This document shows, one piece after another, positions 1-5,728 of a stretch of DNA of 15,833 nucleotides. Positions within the stretch are counted from its first letter, which is position 1. Each line of letters starts with the position of its first letter. Source of the DNA: HK-STAS-PATE-34 sp031973435 (lineage in GTDB: Bacteria; Patescibacteriota; Minisyncoccia; Phycocordibacterales; UBA9973); assembly GCA_031973435.1 (NCBI GenBank), contig DALYDA010000017.1, positions 1 through 15,833 of the forward strand. Direction: 5' to 3'. Under the pieces are notes generated by a model, which was given only the letters and a program-made list of their open reading frames with translations, searched no databases and was not told the DNA's origin. Both the position numbers and the translations under genes were made by a program.

Positions 1-54
1 TTAGGACACATCCTTCTCAAGGATGGAATCAGGGTTCGATTCCCTGTAGGGTCA
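1..54 (+). tRNA. tRNA-Glu (anticodon CTC), 3' part only
   Basis: The sequence folds as the last two thirds of a tRNA. The anticodon stem is 9-13 with 21-25 (CATCC/GGATG), around the loop TTCTCAA with anticodon CTC at 16-18. The T arm is 30-34 with 42-46 (CAGGG/CCCTG) with loop TTCGATT. The 3' acceptor strand TAGGGTC is 47-53 and the discriminator A is at 54. The residues before the anticodon arm (AGGACA) resemble bacterial tRNA-Glu. The next bases are CCG, so the terminal CCA is not encoded and would be added enzymatically. The 5' acceptor strand and D arm lie left of the window. A CTC anticodon reads the GAG codon. Confidence 0.85.
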
Positions 55-80
55 CCGTCACGTGCACGCACGAGAAAGTA

Positions 81-110
81 TTGTCCTCCAACTTTTTAAT
101 ATTTTATGAT
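81..110 (+). promoter_or_regulatory. Sigma70-like promoter of the 178-aa gene
   Basis: A -35 box TTGTCC (81-86) and a -10 box TATGAT (105-110) are separated by 18 bp. Transcription would start near 117-118, only about 4 nt before the ATG at 122, giving an essentially leaderless mRNA. No Shine-Dalgarno sequence precedes the ATG, which fits. It is called from consensus matching alone. Confidence 0.45.
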
Positions 111-122
111 AAAGCTATCATA
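105..122. repeat. Perfect inverted repeat over -10 box and start codon
   Basis: TATGATA (105-111) and TATCATA (116-122) are a perfect 7-bp inverted repeat around the spacer AAGC. It covers the proposed -10 box and the A of the ATG. It could be an operator or chance in AT-rich DNA. Confidence 0.4.
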
Positions 123-658
123 TGGAAAAATCACCAGTCAATACTACGAATAAAGTTGGGCTACCAAAAATTGAACAGTTAATTGAGCAATTTTCGCCTT
201 ATGAACCGAGGCAAGGATTTTATTATAGAGGAATAGGAGAAGATGGATTAAAAGATGCAATAGAATCTGGTTTTTTTAGGTCTCCAACAATGCGAGATAC
301 ATATAAAGGAATATATAAAACTTCTGAAATATATTGGGCTGATGCAGATAATTTTGAAGTTGCTAAAAGAAACAGCATCCGAACAAATGCTAGTATAATG
401 GAGGGTAAAAGTGTTATTGTTGAATACCCTTCTATTCCTGAAATTACTCCTAAAGACAGAACTCCTAAAGATGGTAGTGGTGGTGATAGAATAGTTTTAG
501 ATAATTATGCTTCTCAAACAAGTCTTCCACTTGGTAATGCTCGTATCTTAATAGGTGATAGAAAAACTGGAATATATAATTACATAGATTTAAATCAAAT
601 AACCCCTACTGACATTGAAAAATTAAAAGAATTTGTGTCTAAAAATAAGAATAAGTAA
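122..658 (+). CDS. Unknown 178-aa protein next to tRNA-Glu; possible ADP-ribosyltransferase-like fold
   Basis: I do not recognise this protein with certainty. It has no signal peptide or membrane segment and looks cytosolic. Around residues 33-52 an aromatic-Arg-Gly strand (FYYRGIGEDG) leads into a short helix and a turn (ESGFFRS). At about 71-82 a YWADADNFEVAKRN stretch follows, then a strand VIVEYP near 98-103. A strand with Arg, an aromatic/acidic turn before an Ala-containing helix and a later strand with Glu resemble the ART superfamily (R-S-E or H-Y-E types), but catalytic residues cannot be assigned safely. The C-terminal 30 residues are Lys-rich. The ATG at 122 is chosen because it starts the frame directly after a promoter. 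The gene lies 67 bp past a tRNA, a common insertion site, and is strongly AT-rich. An unrelated RES-like or mobile-element protein is equally possible. Confidence 0.75.
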   Translation: MEKSPVNTTNKVGLPKIEQLIEQFSPYEPRQGFYYRGIGEDGLKDAIESGFFRSPTMRDTYKGIYKTSEIYWADADNFEVAKRNSIRTNASIMEGKSVIVEYPSIPEITPKDRTPKDGSGGDRIVLDNYASQTSLPLGNARILIGDRKTGIYNYIDLNQITPTDIEKLKEFVSKNKNK

Positions 659-690
659 TAAGATGTATTAAAGACTCTATTGCTTAAGTA

Positions 691-834
691 ATGTTACATT
701 TATTCTCTCACAAGAAAGGTCTAAGTAATATACTTAAAACATTAGTAATAACATTACTAGGCAATGAATCAATTAGTTCTCTCTCGAAAAGGCTCACAAA
801 TAAACTTAATAAGTTAAGCAAAGTCTCCAAATAA
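691..834 (+). CDS. Possible small basic protein, 47 aa
   Basis: An open frame runs from ATG 691 to TAA 832-834. Its product is small, lysine-rich and amphipathic (about nine Lys, no Asp, one Glu, many Leu/Ile/Ser), with a C-terminal half rich in K/L/S (for example LTNKLNKLSK). It begins 32 bp after the 178-aa gene on the same strand and stops directly against a hairpin terminator, which is the position expected for the last gene of a short operon. No Shine-Dalgarno sequence is present and the length is within chance range. It could be a short membrane-active or nucleic-acid-binding peptide, for example an antitoxin-sized partner of the upstream gene, but nothing in the sequence proves function. 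Confidence 0.35.
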   Translation: MLHLFSHKKGLSNILKTLVITLLGNESISSLSKRLTNKLNKLSKVSK

Positions 835-860
835 AAAACCGTCCAAAGATAGACGGTTTT
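835..860. terminator. Bidirectional hairpin terminator between convergent genes
   Basis: AAAACCGTC (835-843) pairs with GACGGTTTT (852-860) around an 8-nt loop. Read on the minus strand, the stem runs into a T-rich tract (complement of 833-838), 23 bp beyond the stop of the 99-aa gene. Read on the plus strand, the stem ends in TTTT, right after the small plus-strand frame. It can serve both directions. Confidence 0.75.
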
Positions 861-882
861 CAATATTATTTTGATAATAAAA

Positions 883-1182
883 TTATTCAGGAATCTTAAT
901 ATCGGTATGTAGATATCCTCCAATCGCTCCATGAGCTGCTCGAATTTGGATATACTTATCGTATTCCCTCCCCATAACCTTAATATCTTTTTCTTCTGTG
1001 TCAATTTCACCCTCCTTGTTTGGAGCAGTAAATTTGGCCTTAACATGACAAAACCCTAGGGGCTCCATTAGTGCTAATAGTTCTTCAAGTGAAAATATAT
1101 CGATAAATTCTACTGAAACATCTTTCATCTGAAGACGCTGCAAGCCAGCAACAGACACTGAAACAATATTTGCCTTTAACAT
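883..1182 (-). CDS. Unknown 99-aa protein
   Basis: This small cytosolic-looking protein has a mixed alpha/beta pattern. There is an N-terminal strand (NIVSVSVAGL), a segment VEFIDIF, a helix LEELLALMEPLG, a strand FCHVKAKFTA, an acidic stretch, then a C-terminal part with AAHGAIGGYLHTDI. I do not recognise the family. The start is fixed by an in-frame TAA four codons upstream of the ATG at 1180-1182. No Shine-Dalgarno sequence is seen. The gene has its own promoter about 80 nt upstream of the ATG and a hairpin terminator 23 bp after the stop, so it looks like a complete single-gene unit. A longer overlapping frame at 708-1046 was rejected in its favour. Confidence 0.6.
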   Translation of the reverse strand: MLKANIVSVSVAGLQRLQMKDVSVEFIDIFSLEELLALMEPLGFCHVKAKFTAPNKEGEIDTEEKDIKVMGREYDKYIQIRAAHGAIGGYLHTDIKIPE

Positions 1183-1268
1183 GATGATTTGGTTTTAGTG
1201 GTGAACACAAATCCTGGTAAAAGAATCTCTGTCCAGCACTAAAACTTTTTAAATGAGCTATGTCTTTC

Positions 1269-1297
1269 ATAATAACATAGAGTTAGTAAAAAGTCAA
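1269..1297 (-). promoter_or_regulatory. Sigma70-like promoter of the 99-aa gene
   Basis: On the minus strand, TTGACT (1292-1297) and TATTAT (1269-1274) are separated by exactly 17 bp, a close match to consensus. Initiation near 1262 gives a leader of about 80 nt before the ATG at 1182, unusually long for this window. Confidence 0.6.
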
Positions 1298-1311
1298 TGT
1301 ATATATACATT
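1296..1311. promoter_or_regulatory. 16-bp perfect palindrome at a -35 box, possible operator
   Basis: AATGTATATATACATT (1296-1311) is a perfect palindrome that overlaps the upstream edge of the TTGACT -35 box. Its position suits a dimeric regulator controlling the 99-aa gene. It is AT-rich, so chance is not excluded. Confidence 0.35.
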
Positions 1312-1354
1312 ACAAAATTCCATCGATTAAAGGAAAGTGTTTAGTTGCGGAAAA

Positions 1355-1951
1355 TTAAATTGAATTGGGTAATTCCCTACTAACTTGTTTGCGTCTTATT
1401 AGCAAAATTAAACAGAAAATTACATTGGCTAGAGTCCAAGCTACTGGATATAAAAGCGTGAAAATATTAAATCTCTGTAATGCTATAATTCCTAGTCCAT
1501 GTCTAAAGCCTGCTATCCACCACGTAAATAATGCTTCCTCATGAGGCTTATTCCATGACTTTCTTATTGTGGGACCAAAACCTAAAACATCTGTAAGAAC
1601 TACTAAAATTACTGACAACACAGGTTGATCTACAACAAGCCACAAGAATAAAGAAAAGAGAGCAAGAACTAAAAATAATATATCCAGCTTGGTGATAGTT
1701 TTTTCACCGTATTTAAGAGAAAGAAAGAAAATGAATATACATACTGCTGAAACAAAGAAAGTGATCCATGCCCCAACTCCAGCTCCACCATGAACTTGGA
1801 GTGCCCATGTGATTGAACTAGCAAGCCCCCAGACCAGAAAGGTAAAGGCGTGAGGAACAATAGTTCTTTTTAAAATGCCTTTGATATATGAACCGTACCC
1901 AACAAAGACAAGAATGACAGAGATAGCACTGATTATCACTTTATAATCCAT
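1355..1951 (-). CDS. Multi-pass integral membrane protein (PQ-loop/SWEET-like appearance)
   Basis: The 198-aa product has about six to seven hydrophobic helices across its length and ends in a short basic cytoplasmic tail (IRRKQVSRE). An N-terminal motif GYGSYIKGIL followed by PHAFTFLVWGL, and a later GFGPTIRKSWNKPHEE segment, look like two related half-repeats (YxxYI...KP/VPH..., then PTxRKSWxKPH). That arrangement resembles PQ-loop-type small transporters, and I recall an uncharacterised bacterial family with this layout, but the substrate is unknown. ATG 1951 is chosen because a promoter sits 9 bp upstream and the first helix starts at once. No clear terminator follows the TAA at 1355. Confidence 0.75.
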   Translation of the reverse strand: MDYKVIISAISVILVFVGYGSYIKGILKRTIVPHAFTFLVWGLASSITWALQVHGGAGVGAWITFFVSAVCIFIFFLSLKYGEKTITKLDILFLVLALFSLFLWLVVDQPVLSVILVVLTDVLGFGPTIRKSWNKPHEEALFTWWIAGFRHGLGIIALQRFNIFTLLYPVAWTLANVIFCLILLIRRKQVSRELPNSI

Positions 1952-1960
1952 AAGGAAAGT

Positions 1961-1989
1961 ATACTATTAAAAATTTGAATCATCCACAA
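1961..1989 (-). promoter_or_regulatory. Promoter of the membrane-protein gene, leaderless type
   Basis: On the minus strand, TTGTGG (1984-1989) and TAGTAT (1961-1966) have a 17-bp spacer. The predicted start near 1954 lies 2-3 nt before the ATG at 1951. It is divergent from the promoter of the 375-aa gene. Confidence 0.45.
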
Positions 1990-2032
1990 AAGACGATCTA
2001 GAACTGGAAATTAAATCTATATATAACTCTAC

Positions 2033-2061
2033 TTGACAAGTCCAATTAAATAAGTTACTGT
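2033..2061 (+). promoter_or_regulatory. Promoter of the 375-aa gene
   Basis: A consensus -35 box TTGACA (2033-2038) and TACTGT (2056-2061) have a 17-bp spacer. Initiation near 2068 leaves about 13 nt before ATG 2081, and no Shine-Dalgarno sequence. Confidence 0.55.
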
Positions 2062-2080
2062 TTTTAAAAATCAAATACAA

Positions 2081-3208
2081 ATGAATAGTTTAAAAGCAGA
2101 AATTTTGTTCCTTAAAGGATTTTTTAGGGAACTAGAGACAGTCAGCTCTAAAAGACTGATTCATATGTTCTTGGAAACTACAAATAAAGATTTCCAAGAC
2201 TACATTGCAAAAAAAATACTGGCAAGAAAAAGTCTAGATATAGACAGTGAATACAAAGGCTGTCTATTAAAATTTTTACTCAGACCAGATGCAGATGACC
2301 CCGACATAGTTTCTTCTGATATCATAAATTTTTTTTCTGATCCTTTTGTCACAGAGGAGTTTAAGAAATCCTTTTACAGAGCCAACGTAAAAAATATGTC
2401 TCTGCGGAGGGCTGTAGATATTAAGAGCGTACTGAATCTGGAAGAAGAGTTGTCAGATCTTTCAGCGGAGTACGAAAGTACAGACCTTTTAATTCAAGAT
2501 AAAAAAATTCCAGTACTAAAAAGGATTGAGGTAGCCCAAAAAAACAGAATGGAAAGCCCGGCACTTCGTAGCGAATTGCACGAATATTTGATTTCGTTGA
2601 ATATATACGAGATTGCCCAACTAATGGCCGGATCTCATTGTAAGCAAAACAGTCTGATTTTTGATTTCTGGGAAGAATGGGGGTATGACTCTGGGCGAAA
2701 ATTATCCAGCCTTTACGAAGAAAAGAATCTAGACCCAATATTGGAACTACTCTTAAACAGAGCAGGTATAATACCTACAGACTTTCAAATGAAAATCGAC
2801 TCAGTCAGTCCTTTGAAAAAATGGGTTTTCTGGTTAGAAAATCCCTCTTGCAAATTTGCAATATCAGAAGCACTAAAAGATCCTAGAATAGGGGAAGAAG
2901 AAAAAATAAGAATCTACTACTCATTAGAGTGGCATGAATGCCCCGACTACTTAGTATCGCTATTGAGAAATATCTCAATTGAAAATGCCTTAATTCTATA
3001 TAGCAAACGGAGAACTTCTTTCTACGGTCGCTACCAAGAAGAAATCTACGACTTAATGGAAAGAAGACTTGAAGATCCAGAGGATTTCGGCAAAAAAGAA
3101 AAGAATATAGCCGCCTGGTTTGAATCTTTAAAAGAGGAACAAAAAATTAGAATTTTCTCTGACAAAAAAATAGAGATAAAGAAACTACTAATAGGATGTG
3201 AAGAGTAA
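2081..3208 (+). CDS. Unknown 375-aa, helix-rich, probably cytosolic protein
   Basis: I do not recognise this protein. It has no signal peptide or membrane segment. The composition is rich in Leu, Glu, Lys and Ser, and predicted helices of 10-20 residues follow one another almost without beta segments. An acidic Ser/Glu-rich helix lies near 117-135 (NLEEELSDLSAEYES). Tryptophans cluster in the middle (FWEEWGYDSG, KKWVFWLENP) and near the C-terminus (AAWFESL). The regular helix pairs suggest an alpha-solenoid or scaffold-type fold, but no repeat consensus is clear. It is the only sizeable rightward gene after position 860 and is a single-gene unit with its own promoter and a strong terminator. 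The codon use looks like its neighbours, so recent transfer is not indicated. Confidence 0.8.
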   Translation: MNSLKAEILFLKGFFRELETVSSKRLIHMFLETTNKDFQDYIAKKILARKSLDIDSEYKGCLLKFLLRPDADDPDIVSSDIINFFSDPFVTEEFKKSFYRANVKNMSLRRAVDIKSVLNLEEELSDLSAEYESTDLLIQDKKIPVLKRIEVAQKNRMESPALRSELHEYLISLNIYEIAQLMAGSHCKQNSLIFDFWEEWGYDSGRKLSSLYEEKNLDPILELLLNRAGIIPTDFQMKIDSVSPLKKWVFWLENPSCKFAISEALKDPRIGEEEKIRIYYSLEWHECPDYLVSLLRNISIENALILYSKRRTSFYGRYQEEIYDLMERRLEDPEDFGKKEKNIAAWFESLKEEQKIRIFSDKKIEIKKLLIGCEE

Positions 3209-3212
3209 ACTT

Positions 3213-3237
3213 AAAGAACCTTAGGGTTCTTTTTTTT
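3213..3237 (+). terminator. Rho-independent terminator of the 375-aa gene
   Basis: AAAGAACC (3213-3220) pairs with GGTTCTTT (3225-3232) around a 4-nt loop and is followed by an unbroken T tract to 3237. It lies 5 bp after the stop codon. Confidence 0.85.
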
Positions 3238-3262
3238 ATTTAAATAACCTATATATTAAATT

Positions 3263-3287
3263 CAAAATAAAAAACCCATACGGGTTT
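3263..3287 (-). terminator. Terminator of the tautomerase-like gene
   Basis: On the minus strand, AAACCC (complement of 3282-3287) pairs with GGGTTT (complement of 3272-3277) around a 4-nt loop, then runs into a T-rich tract. The stem begins in the last base of the TGA stop codon, so stop and terminator overlap by one base. Confidence 0.75.
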
Positions 3288-3637
3288 CATTTTTTAGATG
3301 ACCAGAATCCTTGAATGATTGGATCAAAAGTATATACAAAGCATTCCACTTTTGCACTTGGATAAAGTTGTTTTATTGCTTTACCAACACTTTCCGCAAG
3401 TCTTCTTCTGACCTCAAGAGTTCTTTCGGGTTTTTCAAAAAGACAGGAAACTTCTGCGATGATATCAACACCAAGACCATAAGTCATCATGTCTGGAGGA
3501 AAAAGTACGGTGATGTCATTTCCATCTTTCAAGCCAAGCTCCTCTATGTCTATAATTGCTTTTACTGAATTCTTGTGGAGTTTTCTTAGTTCAAATTCCG
3601 AACTTTTTGGCAAACCCCAGATTTTTAAAATTGGCAT
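3287..3637 (-). CDS. Tautomerase-superfamily-like protein, 116 aa
   Basis: From ATG 3637 the product begins Met-Pro (MPILKIWGLP). It can be read as two beta-alpha-beta units: a strand at 2-10, a helix around ELRKLHKNSVKAI, a strand DITVLFPPD, a strand DIIAEVSCLFEKP, a helix TLEVRRRLAESVGKAI, and a last strand VECFVYTF. That matches the tautomerase fold (MIF, CHMI and 4-oxalocrotonate tautomerase families), in which Pro2 becomes the catalytic N-terminal proline. No substrate can be inferred. The frame also has a TTG at 3682 and an ATG at 3667. I reject these because the TTG is part of a TTGACA -35 box and the transcript would start near 3647. Assignment rests on pattern, not on a clear motif match. 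Confidence 0.6.
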   Translation of the reverse strand: MPILKIWGLPKSSEFELRKLHKNSVKAIIDIEELGLKDGNDITVLFPPDMMTYGLGVDIIAEVSCLFEKPERTLEVRRRLAESVGKAIKQLYPSAKVECFVYTFDPIIQGFWSSKK

Positions 3638-3653
3638 GTGTAAGTTTTTTGCT

Positions 3654-3682
3654 AATCTACTACACATACCACTAATTGTCAA
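3654..3682 (-). promoter_or_regulatory. Promoter of the tautomerase-like gene
   Basis: On the minus strand, a consensus TTGACA (3677-3682) and TAGATT (3654-3659) are 17 bp apart. The -35 box begins just after the ftsI stop. Initiation near 3647 gives a leader of about 10 nt to ATG 3637 and excludes the upstream starts. Confidence 0.6.
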
Positions 3683-3683
3683 T

Positions 3684-5384
3684 TTATCTATCCGGTGGGA
3701 CGTCGTAATACGAGAGGAGGAACCGCGCTGTTTCCATAAATGAAGGCGCGACAGACTGAGAAGCGTATTTTACACCCTTTGGGTACTTTATATATACAAG
3801 CATGAGGAACTCTGGATCATAGGCTGGGAAATATCCGAAGAGTGAGTGAAGGTTTCGGTCGTCGTAGTATCCACCTGCTGGGTTTGGAATCTGAGCGGTA
3901 CCTGTTTTTGCGGCGATACTATAGTGGTCTAGCTTGTATGAACCTTCACCAAGAGACGAATCTACCACCTCTACAAGCATTCTTGTTATCTCATTTGAAG
4001 AACTCTCCTTTATGACACGTCTGCCTGTTGGGAATTCCAATGCAACCTCCTCGTCCGGATACACGAGCTTCTCCCCCAAATGAGGAGTAACGAGAACACC
4101 ACCATTTGCGAGTACTGAGAAGCCTCTGACGGCCTCCATCGGAGTCATCGCGATACCTTGTCCGAATGCTGCAGTCGCGTACTCTAGATCACGAGGAGAG
4201 CGTAAGTTACCAAGAAGACCAGTTGTTTCGTTAGGCAAGTCTATACCTGTTTTTTCTCCCAATCCAAATGAGTATATATAGTTTCTAAAGTTGTCCTTAC
4301 CCATCTTGAAATAGGTCATAACCATACCAGTGTTTAGTGACTGATTTAGCACGTCTTGCATAGTTACTTGTCCTCTTCCCTTTTTATCGAAGTTGTAAAT
4401 TGTCTTGTCCTCTACAACAACGAAACCACCGTCGTAGTAGGATGTGTCAGCTGTGATCGCACCCACATCGAGCGCTCCTGCGACAATGATCGGCTTTATA
4501 ACTGAACCAAACTCAAACACATTCTCGACAAAGGGATTTGCATAGACAGAGTTTGAACTTACTGAACCAAAATCATTTAGGTCGAAACTCGGCAAATAGT
4601 CCATTGCAAGTATTGCTCCTGTTCGTGGGTTTATGATTATTCCTCCGATCGCTTCAGCGTCCCACTTTTCCATTGTCGTAGTGAGAGTGTCATTTAGAAA
4701 TGACTGGATATGAGGATCTAGTGTTGTTACAAGATTTGCATTTACACTTTCTTCTTCACTTTCTATGTTTGAGAATATCTCTGCAAATATATTTATACGA
4801 GAAGTAGTATCTTTCGCCTGTAGCTCTTTGTCATAGAATCTCTCCAGCCCATAACGTCCACGCAAAGAATTGTCCTTCCACGCAGTAAACCCAACATTGT
4901 GTGCTGACATACTTTTACCTGGATAGTATCTCCAGTTCTCGGATGAAAGTATCACACCATCAAGCCCCTCTTCAGATATCTTGTCTCGCGTTTCTTTATT
5001 TAGCTTTCTCGCTACTTCGATATAAGGATCTTCTTTGTTTGTAGCATCTTTTATAAAACTATCATGATCTAGTGGAATATAAGTCGAAAGAGATTCGTAC
5101 AATGACTCTGCATCTGTAATAAAGTTAGGATTCAGCGCCAAAGTGTATCCTGTTACAGTTGTAGCTAGAGATATCTCGGTATCATCCTTATCTACCATTA
5201 TTATGTCCCCTCGGTCAAAAAGAGTTGGAGCATCTTTCACATATGATGAGTTCGCATCGTCTCTGAAAGATTCTACATTCAATACTTGTATAAAAAAAAG
5301 CCTAGTTATGGCAATAAGAGCAAGCAAAACTAAAACAGATGAAAGTATCCCTATCCTACTTTTAGTATGAAGTCTAGATTCCAT
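3684..5384 (-). CDS. ftsI: Septal transpeptidase, class B penicillin-binding protein (FtsI/PBP3 type)
   Basis: The product cross-links peptidoglycan at the division septum. From ATG 5384 it has 566 residues: a short basic cytoplasmic end, one membrane helix (about 11-33), a PBP dimerisation region containing DRGDIIMVDKD near 57-67, and a transpeptidase domain from about 240. The three active-site motifs are present: SxxK as SVIK (Ser294, Lys297), SxN as SLN (349-351) and KTG as KTGT (from 493). A GTG at 5417 opens the frame earlier, but ATG 5384 overlaps the end of the ftsL-like gene by 11 bp, the usual coupling, and puts the basic residues right before the helix. The position after mraZ-rsmH-ftsL supports FtsI rather than PBP2, which is encoded separately at 7777-9465. 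Transcription likely comes from the mraZ promoter. Confidence 0.93.
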   Translation of the reverse strand: MESRLHTKSRIGILSSVLVLLALIAITRLFFIQVLNVESFRDDANSSYVKDAPTLFDRGDIIMVDKDDTEISLATTVTGYTLALNPNFITDAESLYESLSTYIPLDHDSFIKDATNKEDPYIEVARKLNKETRDKISEEGLDGVILSSENWRYYPGKSMSAHNVGFTAWKDNSLRGRYGLERFYDKELQAKDTTSRINIFAEIFSNIESEEESVNANLVTTLDPHIQSFLNDTLTTTMEKWDAEAIGGIIINPRTGAILAMDYLPSFDLNDFGSVSSNSVYANPFVENVFEFGSVIKPIIVAGALDVGAITADTSYYDGGFVVVEDKTIYNFDKKGRGQVTMQDVLNQSLNTGMVMTYFKMGKDNFRNYIYSFGLGEKTGIDLPNETTGLLGNLRSPRDLEYATAAFGQGIAMTPMEAVRGFSVLANGGVLVTPHLGEKLVYPDEEVALEFPTGRRVIKESSSNEITRMLVEVVDSSLGEGSYKLDHYSIAAKTGTAQIPNPAGGYYDDRNLHSLFGYFPAYDPEFLMLVYIKYPKGVKYASQSVAPSFMETARFLLSYYDVPPDR

Positions 5385-5728
5385 GTGTAGAAGGAATATA
5401 TGCAACGTTTGGAACACGTGTTGCGAAAGAGATATTTTTTGTCTCTGTGTAGCCCTCTTCTNNNNNNNNNNGCCTTTGAAAGTGTGTATGAGCGAGTTGC
5501 ATCTATATATGTTAGCTCCATTGTAGAAACTTCAGTTCGTAGTGTTCGAACTTCTTTATCATTCTCACTTCTTGATACTGTGTTCATCCCAGCCATACCA
5601 ACTAGATACATATATGATACAAAAGAGAATACAAGCACTGACAAAAGACCTTTTGAGATATGTTCACCTTCGAAAGATCTCATTTTCTTACTTATTTTTT
5701 TTATTCCTTTGTTAGTTTTATTTATCAT
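5374..5728 (-). CDS. ftsL: FtsL-like divisome protein (frame broken by an N gap)
   Basis: This short single-pass membrane protein has a basic cytoplasmic N-terminus (MINKTNKGIKKISKK), a membrane helix at about 26-48 (GLLSVLVFSFVSYMYLVGMAG) and an extracytoplasmic coiled-coil-like segment rich in E/R/T/L. FtsL with FtsB bridges the divisome and activates FtsI. Sequence similarity among FtsL proteins is weak, so the name rests on topology and position between rsmH and ftsI. ATG 5728 overlaps the rsmH stop by 11 bp. Ten Ns at 5462-5471 interrupt the gene. In the as-given frame the C-terminus is nonsense-like, but in the frame kept by a gap divisible by 3 it reads EEGYTETKNISFATRVPN... and stops with TAG at 5374, overlapping the ftsI ATG. 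The true length is about 115 residues if the gap is zero. Confidence 0.75.
5462..5471. other. Assembly gap (10 N) inside the ftsL-like gene
   Basis: Ten Ns mark a scaffold join of unknown true size. Deleting them restores an uninterrupted ftsL frame (SKAEEGYTE across the join), so the true gap is probably zero or a multiple of three. Confidence 0.9.

Noticed and set aside
1..54. tRNA-Glu as an integration attachment site
   Set aside because: I found no second copy of the tRNA 3' segment in the window and no integrase, so no element boundaries can be drawn.
708..1046. 112-residue minus-strand frame
   Set aside because: It overlaps the 99-aa gene in another frame and runs through the bidirectional terminator; its composition is less protein-like, and no promoter serves it specifically.
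1085..1270. 61-residue minus-strand frame starting at 1270
   Set aside because: Its ATG overlaps the -10 box of the promoter at 1269-1297, so the transcript starts downstream of it, and it overlaps the 99-aa gene.
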